The position numbers and the translations under genes are program-made. Below the pieces are notes generated by a model, which was given only the letters and a program-made list of their open reading frames with translations, did not search any database and was not told the origin of the DNA. From assembly GCA_948146395.1 (NCBI GenBank), contig OX411543.1:50754517-50818516 (forward strand): a stretch of DNA of 64,000 nucleotides. Direction: 5' to 3'. Within the stretch, counting starts at the first letter, position 1. Each line of letters begins with the position of its first letter. The stretch comes from Fragum whitleyi. Its lineage: Eukaryota; Mollusca; Bivalvia; Cardiida; Cardiidae. Shown in pieces: positions 31,050-42,449 of this stretch.

Positions 31050-32010
31050 GCTGGGAGGATTACTCTAAAGGGCCTTGACATATATGATTCATCAAACTAA
31101 CTTTGATATGACTTCACTTATCAGAGGCAGTAACTCTTTGTGTAAGAGTCGAACCGGGCAACCCCGACCATAGGGATATCTCCTGCTAGTAGTGAAGATT
31201 TCTACAAAGTTTCATTGAAATCCAGTCAATGGTTTCCAAGAAATAGCGTGGAAACGAATATAACTCTGTATGTTCATAGCTTCACAAATCAGAGGCAGTA
31301 ACTCTGAATTTTAAAGTCGAACCGAATAACCCCGAAGATATGCGCATGTCCTCTTTAGAATAAAGCTTTCCACAAAGTTTCATTGAAATCAAGTCAAAGG
31401 TTTCCAAAAAATAGCGCGGAAACAAAACTCAAACAGTCGGACAGAAGGACGATATGGCTCCACCAATCGGGGGCAGTAACTCTTACTTTTAAAGTCAAAC
31501 CGGGCGATACCCTAGCGATATGCGCATCTCTTCTTTTAAGTGAAGCTTTCAACAAAATTCATTGAAATCCAGCCAATGGTTTCCAAGAAATTGCGCGTCA
31601 ACGAATATTACTCTGTACGTATATAGATTCACAGATCAGGGACAGAAACTCTGTATTTTATGGTCTAACTGGATAACCCCGACGATATGGACATCTCTCT
31701 TTGTAGTGAAGCTTTCCACAAAGTTTCTTTGAAAACCAGTCAATGGTTCCAAGAAAAAGCACATCTTCTCTTTGTAGTGAAGCTTTCCACAAAGTTTCAT
31801 TGGAATAATGTCAATGGTTTCCAAGAAATTGCTCAGGAACGAATATTACTCTGTACATTGTACGTATATAATTCACAGATCAGGGACAGTAACTCTGAAT
31901 TTTATGGTCTAACCGGATATGGACATCTGTCTTTGCAGTGAAGCTCACCATAAGTTCCATTGAAATTCAGTCAATGGTTTCAAAGAAATAGCGCGGAAAC
32001 TAATACTTGT
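31050..32010 (+). repeat. tandem repeat array (about 170-240 bp units), left part
   Basis: Units share a core (AGAGGCAGTAACTCT or GGGACAGTAACTCTG), GTCGAACCGG-ATAACCCCGA, AAGCTTTCCACAAAGTTTCATTGAAAT and CAGTCAATGGTTTCCAAGAAAT. The core occurs at about 31122, 31291, 31469, 31639 and 31881. The array is cut at 32013 by another element and resumes at 33265. Confidence 0.85.
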
Positions 32011-32013
32011 ATT

Positions 32014-33264
32014 GAGACGTCGCAGTAACGTCGGGCTATTTTATGAAATTCAGTCATATTTTTGTTTGATTTTAAAATAAAATCGCTGTATGGCTAAAAC
32101 AGCGCACTATTTTACACCATTTTAAAGCGTTTGAATAGCTCTACCTTATAGACACTACATTCTGATACTTATGGCTGTGAATGTAAAATACTATCATGTT
32201 TTTTATGAAAAAATCGCCAAAAAGCGCATGTAACGCGTAACATGCTTCTCTTTCAATACATGTTCAAAATGCCATAAAATCGCGAATACACTCTTTATCA
32301 TAATAAAATTTTACACACAAACACATAGAATATTGGGTCTAATGCAGATTGAATTTCGAAAGTTTTGGATGAAATTTTACGAAAATCTCTTCACGTAATT
32401 AAAATAGCGGAAAGTGTAACGCTGCTAAAATTGAAGCAAAAAATGACGACTGAAAAATTTCAACGTAAAAATAATCATGCAAAATAAAGGAAATTGTCAA
32501 ATCTAAACACATTTAAGAAAAATGGTCAGACTTTTATTTCTTCAGTTTGAATTTGGTTTATTTTCGTTCCTTAATTGAATACAATATTTTCGCGTGAAAA
32601 AGTCTGAAAAAATGTCACGCTTTTTGAAATTACGTCATTTTTTCCGTGCCATTTTCGCGAGGAGTTACCAAAATCTTATCAAATATCGATGAAATTAAAT
32701 AAGACTTAAACTAAAAAAAATGGTCAGTCTATTATTTCCAAAAATATATAACAATCTATATTTTGTGAATTTAACGCTAAATACGAGAATGCTCAAAAAG
32801 TCTGAAAAAATGTCACGCTTTCTCATTTTAATGACGTTTTACGTTGCGTGCTTCACGTTTAATCGGGTTTTTCGAAATTACTGGCAAAAAAAATCAAATA
32901 CTCACCGGAATAAATTGAATAAAAAGTTCTCCTCGGTTTTGATGAGTTTATAGAGTAGCAAGACCAACAATAAGAAGTTTTTTGTCTTTCTAAATACCAT
33001 TTTTAATTTGTCGGAAATTCAATGCTTCTGTTTATATAAGATTAATTTTGTTTCGTAATAACAGAGATTCTTCACCCTGTAAATATTTGATACGTAACTG
33101 AACAAGATAGTTATTCACATTTTTAACCACCTCTTTTGGTATAATTCAAAATACGGCATATAGTTGTTTCAAATGAAACGCGTTTAATTTTTCTCCAATT
33201 TTACGCTACAAAAATAACGTCAAATTACGTTACGCTTTTTAGCCTCAGTTCGCTGCGACGTCTC
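32014..33264. mobile_element. 1,251-bp DNA element inserted in the tandem array
   Basis: GAGACGTCGCAG (32014-32025) and CTGCGACGTCTC (33253-33264) are perfect 12-bp inverted ends, flanked by ATT on both sides (32011-32013 and 33265-33267). The interior is very AT-rich and carries a direct repeat, AAAAAGTCTGAAAAAATGTC, at 32597 and 32795. No frame is longer than about 77 codons, so it is non-autonomous. A 3-bp duplication is shared in kind with the TAGAC element, but the tips differ. Confidence 0.82.
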
Positions 33265-33700
33265 ATTACTGTGCGCGTTTACAGCATCACCAATCACGGA
33301 CAGTAACTCTGAATGTAATTGCCGAACCGGATAACCCCGACGATATGCACATCTTCTCTTTGTAATGAAGCTTTCCACAAAGTTTCATTAGGATACAGTC
33401 AATACAGTCAATAGTTTCTAATAAATAGCGCAGAAACAAATACTACTCTGTGCGTTTATAGCATCACCAATCAAGGGCAGTAACCATGAATTTAATGGTC
33501 GAACCGGATAACCCCGACGAAATGCGCATCTTCTCTTTGTAGTGAAGCTTTCTACAAATTTTCATTGAAATCCCGTCAATAGTTTCCAATAAATATCGCG
33601 GAAACGAAAGTCGGACGGACGAAAGGGCGGACAGACGGGAAGACGCACGGACGGATGACGCAAAAACAATGAAATTTCATCGGCGTGGGATAATTAATAC
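33265..33700 (+). repeat. tandem repeat array, right part, ending in GACGGAC run
   Basis: Two further units (cores at about 33297 and 33473) continue the array of 31050. It ends with CGGACGGACGAAAGGGCGGACAGACGG and GTGGGATAATTAAT-like sequence, the usual exit of this repeat type. Confidence 0.85.
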
Positions 33701-34299
33701 ATTAACGTCCCAGTCTATGATAGCAGTGTACTGTTCCTTTAGAGGAACTGACTGACTCATTTGTACTTAATGTTTGTACAAGTAACTGTGTGGCCATTAG
33801 TTATCTACGCTTCAATCGGTATAATTCACAAAAGAAACGGATAATTTAAAAAGTAGCATAATATTTATTGAATGTTTTAACGGTCTTATCGCTTAATCAG
33901 AAAGGTTAAGCAATACCGGACGAGGGGTAAGTGAAATACTGTGTAAAAAGACAATTGATTCAGTATTTGATACTATAAGCGCTACGACAACTGAATTGTG
34001 GAACAAAATTAACTTTTGATAATGTGACCTGCACTTGCTGTGAGAAATAAAGGAGTACTTGCTCTTTCCAGAAGGCTTAAAACGTATCCGTTGTTTAAAA
34101 GGCATTTAAAATAGATACGAAAATATGATTGATGTGTCTTCTTTTAATTATTATAAACGTTTATTATAGTCCAATTGCGATGGCAGCTTAAGTTTAATAG
34201 AGACGCAATCGAACACTCCGAGCGAGAAAGACAGAGGTTTAAACCAACTCCTCTCCAATTCTACAGCTGGTTGATCTTAGTTGAGCCATTTAGTGTTTT
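33701..34299. other. unassigned sequence
   Basis: Nothing coding or transposon-like was recognised with confidence. Confidence 0.4.
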
Positions 34300-34590
34300 A
34301 CTGAAAGAAATGTAAAAGAATATCGCCAATTTCGTTCTAATAGAATCCATTACCTCCCTCTGATGAATTTGCGTACTTCTTTATCAATAGATAGTTACGT
34401 CTTAACTAACCAGCCAAATGCTTGTAAATTCGCTCTAGCCAATACAATACTGTGCTATTCGGAGTGACATGAATGAAGAGAGGTTTCGTTGTAGAAATTT
34501 CGGGCCCTTTTGGATGGGTATTTTGAATACTGGACAAGATTGAAACGATGAGTGAGCGATTTATATGGTTTTAGCGGCGGAAATGTCAAC
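34300..34590 (+). mobile_element. M1 MITE, left-truncated
   Basis: It enters at ATATCGCCAATTTCGTTC, ATTACCTCCCTCTGATGAAT and ends GAGTGAGCGATTTATATGG... GAAATGTCAAC. The left terminal repeat is absent. It runs straight into another M1 fragment. Confidence 0.55.
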
Positions 34591-34888
34591 AAAATTGAAC
34601 AAAATTGGCGATATTCGTTACCTCCCTTTATAAAAAATATGCATACATGTGCTATAAATAGCTAATCTCTTCAAGGACCAATCAGAGGTTTATGAAATTT
34701 CAATAATGTAAGTGAACTCGCATTTTTTTCTTTCCATATTATTTTTGAATGTAGTTTTTGATCCTATCTTTTTAAGTCATTTTGAATGGTTTGCGTGAGT
34801 GTTTGGAATGCATTAATGGAGCGTTGAGTTAGCAATTTCGAATGGTTTTGATTGGGATAAATGTCAACTTCACGATGTAATTAACTAT
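34591..34888 (+). mobile_element. M1 MITE, left-truncated, adjoining the previous one
   Basis: It enters in the hairpin (GAACAAAATTGGCGATATTC, TTACCTCCCTTTATAAAAA) and ends AATGTCAACTTCACGATGTAATTAACT. The two fragments share orientation, as if one inserted in or recombined with the other. Confidence 0.65.
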
Positions 34889-35573
34889 AATTGATTTCTC
34901 GTTTATCTTTTCAGGCAGACAAGTACGAGTTTAACATGCGGACCTCGGTCTGGTACCATTTCCATTAGGACGATCTACGACACGCTCATCACAAGTGTAG
35001 CAGGCCAAGAAACTTCTAGAAAAAATACTCATCTTACATAATCGTCAAGGGAGCAATATTTCTAGAACCGTTTTGCATATCACTGTCCCAGCAAAAGAGG
35101 GTTAGATAAAATTATGGAGTCACGGCGGTGTCGCTTCTGATCAAATTTAAAATTGAATCGATAGGCTGAGTCCCGAAAGGCAATCATTATGTGAACCTAA
35201 CGCGCTCGTGGAAAGAAATTGGATTAATGTCTTGTTTATGGAAGTTGAAAAATCAGTTTTTGAATGAGGAATGTTAGGTAATTTTCGTGGCAATTTTCGT
35301 GCTCTGTGATTTACAAACGTACCGTTTTGGGGTTTTTTTTTTCGTTGAAAAAAAAAAATAAAAAATGACATAGTGAAAAAGAATTTGACATTATTGACTT
35401 ATTATTTGCCATTCAATGAAGCATTCTAAAGAGTATTGTGCCATGATAATTCTGAAGAATGGACTTTTTGACGATGATTAGTGTAATATCCGGAAATTGA
35501 CGGATTAGTACCAGGAATCAAATCCTCCGATTATAGTTTCCTATCCATGGATTAACGAATTAACGACATAATT
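34889..35573. other. sequence upstream of the candidate first exon
   Basis: No transposon family was recognised. A short A/T-rich palindrome (GGTTTTTTTTTTCG-TTG-AAAAAAAAA) lies at about 35331-35360. If the exon at 35574 is real, its 5' untranslated region and promoter would lie here; no clear TATA box is seen. Confidence 0.35.
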
Positions 35574-35652
35574 ATGAAAGGATTATCCGTGTTAATGTGG
35601 ATACGACGGACTCCGATCATCCCAGTGCTGTTATCTGTCTTCCTCGAACTTG
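35574..35652 (+). CDS. candidate first coding exon with signal-peptide-like start (partial gene)
   Basis: ATG at 35574 follows an in-frame TAA at 35553. The frame reads MKGLSVLMWIRRTPIIPVLL, then SVFLEL, and the exon would end at 35652 with one base of the next codon, right before a consensus donor GTAAGT (35653-35658). A basic stretch followed by a hydrophobic run of about 10 residues is what a signal peptide or signal anchor looks like, so the product would be secreted or membrane-bound. The exon sits in a 1.1-kb stretch free of recognised repeats. No partner exon was found; the downstream intron would hold the M1 and other insertions that follow. The family cannot be told from 26 residues, and a chance match of an ATG frame with GTAAGT cannot be excluded. 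Confidence 0.42.
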
Positions 35653-35700
35653 GTAAGTTAATCTCTTTTTATTTAATAGATGAGAATATGTTTAGTTTTC

Positions 35701-35794
35701 TTGAGTTATGAAACTAAAAACCTTATCACACTGTATGAATACGCAAAGCGGATTCATACATGAGTGTGATAAGGTTTTTAGTTTCATAACTCAA
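35701..35794. repeat. long palindrome (40-bp arms)
   Basis: TTGAGTTATGAAACTAAAAA, CCTTATCACACTGTATGAAT on the left are mirrored by ATTCATACATGAGTGTGATA, AGGTTTTTAGTTTCATAACTCAA on the right around the loop ACGCAAAGCGG. It starts 48 bases after the candidate splice donor. A decayed relative is at 17816. Confidence 0.85.
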
Positions 35795-36028
35795 TGATTT
35801 TTTTTTAAAATCTCTTCATATATAAAAATTTGATATCATAAAAGCAAAATGGGAGAATTTCTCGATAATAGGACAGCTTTCTTTAGGGACTGCTGTGAAG
35901 CTTAAAAGCTTGAAAATAGTTGTGTACTCAAAATTGTTTTCATTTCGAGTAAAACCAAATTGTCAGCCAATCAGGAAGCACCGAAATGATAAAATTGTCT
36001 AGAATTAGATTATTTTCATTCCTACTAG

Positions 36029-36293
36029 GCAGGTTACAAGTGCAACAAGCCATTCGAAAAGGACCGTTTTGGAACTATATAAAATAATAATTGAAAAAGA
36101 GGTTGGTTCGAAAATAGGTCAACCGGACGTTGCATTTCAAAATTCCTTGAACAGGAATGTAACTGTATCATTCTAGATTTGAAATGTCATCCAAATGAAA
36201 AAAGCTTTTACCTTAGTCGGCCTGTGCAGTCCGCGCAGTCAGACTAGGATCGAAACTTTACGTACTACCCAGATAGCCCCTTCCGCCTTAATG
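36029..36293 (+). mobile_element. M2 MITE, worn tips
   Basis: GAAAAGGACCGTTTTGGAAC, ATAGGTCAACCGGACGTTGC, TAGTCGGCCTGTGCAGTCCG... CGCAGTCAGACTAGGATCGA and TACTACCCAGATAGCCCCTT follow the M2 order. The outermost TGACCCGTC tips are degraded. Confidence 0.65.
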
Positions 36294-36500
36294 GTAACTT
36301 TTGAATACGAATGTCAATCAAGGGCGTGACTTCGATTATTTTGTACAGAATGGGGGGATGTCATAAATTATTTCAACTGCATTGCAGAATCTAAATATCG
36401 TTTCTGACAAAGAACAAACCCTTTTTAAGTAGCAGCTTCGATTTTATCGCCAATTGTGAATAATCCCTTAGTGCGATATTCTAATACCATTTGTATACTA

Positions 36501-36905
36501 CAGTTAAAAACATCGTGAAATTGTCAAGATAAATGATTTTTGAATGAAATAAGAATGAAATTGAATGAGTGTGGAGCATTTTTGAGTGAAATATAAGGGA
36601 AGTAACTCAGTATCGATAAATTGGAAGAAATTATCTATATTTATTACCTCCCTTTAATAAAATATGTATACATGTCTAATAAAGAGGTCTCTATGTCTTC
36701 ACGAACCAATCAAACGTTTTTTAATGCAAGCAAGTCCGTGTATTTACTTAGCGTTTTTCATTTTAAAAATTTTGATCTTATCTTATTTAGTGATTCTAGC
36801 GTTTTTGAATAGTTTGTGTTAGTGTTTGGAATGAATGCAGCGCTGAGTGAGCGATTTAGAATGGTTTTGAACGCAATGGGATCAATTTCATGATGTTCTT
36901 AACTG
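36501..36905 (+). mobile_element. M1 MITE, full length
   Basis: TA-CAGTTAAAAACATCGTGAAA begins it and GATCAATTTCATGATGTTCTTAACTG-TA ends it. The left hairpin arm is shortened (GATAAATTGGAAGAAATTATC). Confidence 0.82.
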
Positions 36906-36997
36906 TAGTATATCAATGAAAATTTCGCTCATAACACAAATTCCTAAATAATTCCCAATTCGTCCACCTTGTAAATTTCAAGATGTTCTATACTGTA
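36906..36997 (-). mobile_element. M1 remnant (right end of a reverse copy)
   Basis: CGCTCATAACACAAATTCCTAAATAATTCCC, CACCTTGTAAATTTCAAGATGTTC and TATACTG-TA form the end of a reverse M1 copy that abuts the preceding one. Confidence 0.55.
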
Positions 36998-37309
36998 ATT
37001 TTTCTGTTATGAGTAACCGACTTTTCACGACCACGATTTACATCATTGGTTCATTGATCGTACAAAAACATGCCATTTGGCATTTCGTACCAGAAGATAA
37101 ACGAAGGATTGTGTCAAAAATTACCAGAGCTAGGAAAATTGATGGATTCGAGGAGAGACGAATGACCATTAGTTAACCATAACATTCAAGCTGAAATTCA
37201 CTCCTGCATATTTAGCATGTTTTTTTTTTTTTCATCACAAAATGACCATTTAAGACACAGTTTATAAGTCTTGTGCTTGTTTTATATACAGAGAGCATAG
37301 ATGATAAAT

Positions 37310-37672
37310 ACAGTAAGTAACATTGTAAAATTGACAAACATCTCAATCAAAACCATTCTAAATCGCTCACTCCACGCTTCATTCATTCATTCTTTCCAAG
37401 CATTCACTCATACCATTTAATAAGTAGAATACACAACTCCATTTAAAAAAAATAAAGCTAAAAAGAAATCGCGATTTCACCGACAAAATTCAAATTGTTT
37501 AAAGCGTCTGAAAGGTTCTTAAAGAAATAGAAAGCTATCTATAGAACTTGTATGCACATCTTATTAAAGGGAGGTAATCATTCTGAACAAAATTTGCGAT
37601 ATTGGATTTCCTCCCGTTTAATTCACTCAAAACTCCTCCACTCACTAATTATTTTAAACCAGAATCACTTTT
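37310..37672 (-). mobile_element. M1 MITE, reverse orientation, end truncated
   Basis: TA-CAGTAAGTAACATTGTAAAA begins it; CATTCATTCTTTCCAAGCATTCACTC and GGAGGTAATCATTCTGAACAAAATTTGCG follow. It breaks off after CAGAATCACTTTTATCC without the closing terminal repeat. Confidence 0.7.
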
Positions 37673-39993
37673 ATCCTGTTACACTCATCTTCAATGCTAA
37701 ACAATTATGAATATACGAATATACAATCTTGTGACCTTTTTCCAAGCCGATTGAATGTGCGTACGGAGAGAGATTGGCTAAAAGCTCAAGAACTCAATAA
37801 TTGTTTTCCTGATGACGTAGTATTCTGTTTTGTGTTCATTCAGATAAAAGCGAATCTCAACATAGATTGAAACCGGATTAAATGCTACTTTCTCCAAAAT
37901 TCTTCTCCGTGTAAATATTATCAACGCTTAGCTCATCTAAATGTTAAAAGACCCTGAAAGTTTTCGATGTTGAATGTAAACATAATTTCGTCTTAATATT
38001 ACGCAAGATTATGTAATCAGTCATGTACATATCATCTGTGTAATCATGATTCGTCCGATTCAGAAAAGAGAGAGGAGTGAAATGTATATAGCAAATAATC
38101 TACGTCAAGTTAGAAGAAAAAATGTGTCAGCAAGGACTTTTTTGTGATCCGGCTATTTACGTGTGTCCAAATGACATGGTGAAACTTTCACGTGATGAGG
38201 TGATCTGAAATCAAACAAGATTATAATACTCCAAGTCATCAGACAATAATTATAGCTAGTAAAAGGTTAATTGTATAGATTTGGTGAGGTGACCAGTTTA
38301 TTGAAAAAATGAAATGGAACAAAGAATCATAACAGTTATCACTGGAATAATAATAATAATAATATAAAATCAAAGTGCTGTCAGCACTGTAAATCGTACA
38401 TCATTGAGAGGCTGGGATAGTGCAATAGTTCGCCAATCAAAAGGGCTCAAATTTGGACAATAAAAGTTGGTAAAATCTTTAAATTTGTGAGTTTTTGGTC
38501 TTAACACTCCATCTTTTCGAGGACATCGCCAGCTCATCCAACCTCGTGGGTCCGATTTTGAAAGTTTGCCGATTCGATAGCCCTCTGCTAGTCTAAATTA
38601 TTTCTTAGCAGATTTTTACGTTGTTATAATGAGCACGCGCCAAGCTAAAAGCTTGTCTGTTAATATTATTCCTCTCTCTATAGAGTTTAAAAGCCTGTTT
38701 AGCAACAAACATTTTTCATTAAACTATTTACAATTTTGATTACCAACATGTTTGTATTTCAAGCATTGGGTTTTTTCCAAATACTGAAAATGCATTTTCC
38801 CTCAAGAAACACGTGAAATCGCCAACTATGCTATTTATATCTTTGATTTCTGACCAATCGATTAAATCTAGCAGCACTCTATGATTATTCATGAGTTGTT
38901 CTTAAAATAGATCGCTCTTACTGCTATCCTATATCAGTTTATCGTATGTTTTTGTCGGTTTATTTGTTGTTGAATAATTTTTCTTCATACTCAAATTTGA
39001 ATTTAATGAAAATAGGATTGGAGCGTGATCAGAGTGCTCATTGAAATCAAATATTTCAAAATTACAAAATTATTTCTATTTGTTAACACATGCGAAAAAA
39101 AAAGTAAACTTCCCACGCTCCCTGTTTGAGTGCAGACGACTATTGACTAATGACAAACTAGTTAATTGACACATTTCGAGCAGACGATGTCCATTTGCAT
39201 CTAGATACCAGGTGGTCTGAATTTACGCGTGGGTTTTGACCGAGTGATAATCATAACAGAATTTGATTGGTTGTCAGCCCTACAACTGGTAAATGACCTT
39301 TCCAGAAAGTTCAGAGCAGTAATATTGTAAGTGCTACAAATTAATTATACAGTTAACCTATTGTACGTTTCAACTCCTTTACTCAACCGAAAATCTTGTT
39401 ATAAACACTGAAAATACTAACTGGTAATTACTAAAAGCGAAAATTACATCAAATTTTGTATTAGCCTCTTCTATATTTGTCGAAAAGTAAATAAGGTATA
39501 AACAAAGTTTGTAGATTGTGACTGAAAAGGCCGTTTCTTCGGTGTTTGAAAACACATAAGTTGGTTTGAACACATTGCTCAGAAGATAATGGTAAAAATG
39601 TAGTAGGTCAAACAGACTGGATTTCTGGAAAACGGTAGATATAAATCTACTGCTTCGCAGTACGATTTAAAAACAACAAAAAAAAAAAAAAAACAAAAAC
39701 AAGAAAAAAACGAACAAAGTATACATGATTCAATCAAATGGGCGATGTTTTGGCATCTTTGTATGGAGCATTTCAAAAGAGTTTTAAAGGGACACTTATT
39801 AAATGCATTTAATGAACATGTAGGGAAAAAAAGAAAATGGTCTTAATATTTCAATTTACGAAAGACAATGAATATGAGAATGGATGTCCACTAAATTAAT
39901 TTGTCGTTGTTGTTTTTCATTCCAAAGGAATTATTTGGCATGTAAATAATTTTCTAATGTTATCAATTGCTGACCAAAACGTTGTAATTACAG
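37673..39993. other. unassigned sequence
   Basis: About 2.3 kb without a recognised family. ATCAAAGTGCTGTCAGCACT at about 38370 resembles the AGTACT motif of the TAGAC arms. GCCAATCAAAAGGGCTC (about 38434) and a partly complementary CGATAGCCCTCTG (about 38575) suggest a decayed inverted element. A (TAA)n tract is at 38347-38363 and a poly-A tract at 39678-39712. If the exon at 35574 is real, this would be intron. Confidence 0.35.
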
Positions 39994-40255
39994 CTTGAAT
40001 GATTGGTCACCCATTGACGATGGGTGTCGACTAATGCAGGAGAAACTCGTTGTGGATAGAGCAACATTTAAATGTGTCAGCGAAGAAATAAAATACATCA
40101 TAAATTCAAAATTTCAGGAAATGTTGAACTTGAGAGATTTCCACTATCCATCATTTATGCAAACTCTATCTGAATATTTGTCATGGATCTATTCTAGCTT
40201 TCACTCACATGTCTTTTTGATTGGATTTCGATGTCAATATACAGAATACGTGTAA
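39994..40255 (+). CDS. candidate internal or terminal exon (unverified)
   Basis: An acceptor-like TTGTAATTACAG ends at 39993, with a branch-point-like TGCTGAC about 24 bases upstream. From 39995 the frame is open for 87 codons to a TAA at 40253: LNDWSPIDDGCRLMQEKLV, VDRATFKCVSEEIKYIINS, KFQEMLNLRDFHYPSFMQTL and so on. The first 40 residues look like ordinary protein; I do not recognise a family. One base precedes the first full codon, so it would need a preceding exon ending with two bases of a codon. The exon at 35574 leaves one base, so the two cannot be joined directly. It may be a chance frame, a pseudo-exon or part of another gene. Confidence 0.25.
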
Positions 40256-40424
40256 CCTTGCAGTATATTTGATATGCACATCCATATTCAGTAACTCAAA
40301 TGTAGGCCAATGCTAAAATGGATTTAAGCTTCTTTGTCGTTCCCGAAGTCTCTTAACCATCTGTTTAGGCCTGTGTATTTGGGTTATAAAGAATACACAC
40401 ATCTACAAATATTCAGTTAAGATG

Positions 40425-40797
40425 CGGTTAACAACATCGTGAAATTGACAAGGTGAATGATTTTGGAATGTAATTGAATAAGTGTGTGGTGCGAGTTTTG
40501 AGTGAATTTAATGGGAGGTAATCCAATATCGCAAATTTTGTTCTGAATGAACAAAATTTGCGCTATGAATTACCTCCCTTTAATAAGATATGCATACAAA
40601 TTCTATAAATAGCGTCCTATTTCTTCAAGAACTATCAGACGCTTACAATTTGAATTATGGCAGTAAAATAGCGATTTTTTTTAGCTTTATCTCTTTTGGA
40701 TAACATTGTAGGTTGCATCTATTTCAGTGGGTTTGGAGCGAGTGCTTTGGAATGGTTTTAATCGAGAAGAATGTCAATTTCACGATGTGGTTAACTG
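40425..40797 (+). mobile_element. M1 MITE, nearly full length, best hairpin
   Basis: GGTTAACAACATCGTGAAAT begins it and TGTCAATTTCACGATGTGGTTAACTG-TA ends it. The hairpin at 40513-40577 pairs GGGAGGTAATCCAATATCGC, AAATTTTGTTC with GAACAAAATTTGCG, ATTACCTCCC over almost its whole length. Confidence 0.85.
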
Positions 40798-40908
40798 TAA
40801 TGCAATCTACATAAGCAATATTTTACCATAACGTTTCGCTGCGTCACCAAATTTACCGACGTCGACTTTTTCTGATTGTAATCTTTCGACCAGTCAGTTT
40901 TGTCAATA

Positions 40909-41236
40909 AACGGGAGGTAATCCAAAATCGCAGATGAACTAAATGAGCGAAATTTATTACCTCCCTTAAAAAATATGCACACGTTCTATATGTAGCTTCC
41001 TATTTCTTCAAGAACCATGCAGACGTTTACAATTTCAATTTGTTCAGTGAATTCGCGATTCTTTTTCTAGCTATATATATTTTGAATGTAGTTGTTGATC
41101 TTATCTGTTTAAGTCGTTATATGGCGTTTTTAAATGATTTGAGTGAGTGATTAGAAAGAATGAATGGATTTCTGAGTGAGTGATTTAGTATGGTTTTGAT
41201 TGAGATGACTGTCAATTTCACGATGTTACTCATTGC
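40909..41236 (+). mobile_element. M1 MITE, left-truncated
   Basis: It enters at AAACGGGAGGTAATCCAAAATCGC, continues GAACCATGCAGACGTTTACAA and GAGTGAGTGATTTAGTATGG, and ends GACTGTCAATTTCACGATGTTACTCATTG. Confidence 0.75.
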
Positions 41237-42449
41237 ATTGTGTGACGGGTCAAAAATGAATTCGTTACCATTCAAACCAGCGTGACGAGGGCGTCAACAT
41301 TCTGAATGCTCGCCAACATTACATTTTTGAGCGCTATTAAAGAGAAAACGCATGCCAGGTATTTATGATTCATTAAACACACGGCATTATTGAAAACAGA
41401 TTAGTTAATGCAACAGAAACAAGCCTACCGACGTGATTAAGGTTACCGTTGATTAAAATAGTTTAAAGATCCCTTAGCGAATGAAAAAGGTCACCTTAGA
41501 AATCTAACAATATTTGAAAATAAAATTTGCATAAATTGTAGATAATATCATACCGATAGATTCATTAAGTTTATTGTTGCAACAAGATAACATCGAATGC
41601 TCCATGGAATACTTGCAATACTATTAGAACAACGGATAAGTCACGGTTGTTTCCGGGAACTACAGGAATTGCCAGTGTTTCGTCATGCCAATCTAAACAC
41701 CACTTGTACGTGTAAGAAAGCCAACGTGGTATAGAGCCGAAAACTTAAAACAAACTTCAATATTGTTTTGCATTTTTGAATAAATTTCTCCTGTTTCATT
41801 CGTTCACTTTTGGAAATGTTGAACACGGATTCGGCAACGCAAAGAGAATGTATAATGGGTTGTCATGAAATGCTAAATTTATATTCACGTTTTTTTAATA
41901 ATTATTTAAAAGAAAAAAAAAATAAAAAATAAAAAAAATGGGATGTTCTGTCCGCAGGCCTATGCGTTATGTGACTTTAATTTTTGAAGAAAATAAATCA
42001 GACACAAAAGAAAAGAACCGCGTCATCTTCCGTGGAAGGTTTGGCATTATTCTGGAAATGCAACAATAGTGTTTGATTATACATAAGTCCGGCGCTGTAG
42101 TGTCAGATTGATACATCGATAGTTCCTTGAAATACACATAGCATCCTTAATCTTAAATCTCTAAAACTGATTGGAGAACATCCCATTAAAATTCCATTAT
42201 TTCTATGATTGATTAAGCAATTCCGCATCCGCAGTTATTTGACAGTTGTGTGATTGATTCGCTTCGCGAATTATACAAGATTCTGCCGAATTACATTTCT
42301 ACACAAATAGACAAATGGCCAAAATTCTGTTTGTTTGGTTGGTAAAGTAAATAGACCGTTAGACAACACCAAAGAACTGTTGGTTTACATAGCTTAAGGA
42401 AAACGGATCAAGTAAATACACGGGTGCATTCAATGTCCTGTTATTGTCA
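41237..42449. other. unassigned sequence
   Basis: No family was recognised. An A-rich tract lies at 41911-41940. The stretch 41640-41720 is slightly richer in GC and shows CTACAG and GTAAGA, but this is too little to call an exon. Confidence 0.35.

Noticed and set aside
41665..41711. Micro-exon that would join in phase to the exon at 35574 (CTACAG before, GTAAGA after)
   Set aside because: It is only 47 bases, has a poor pyrimidine tract, and such acceptor-donor pairs are common by chance in 30 kb.
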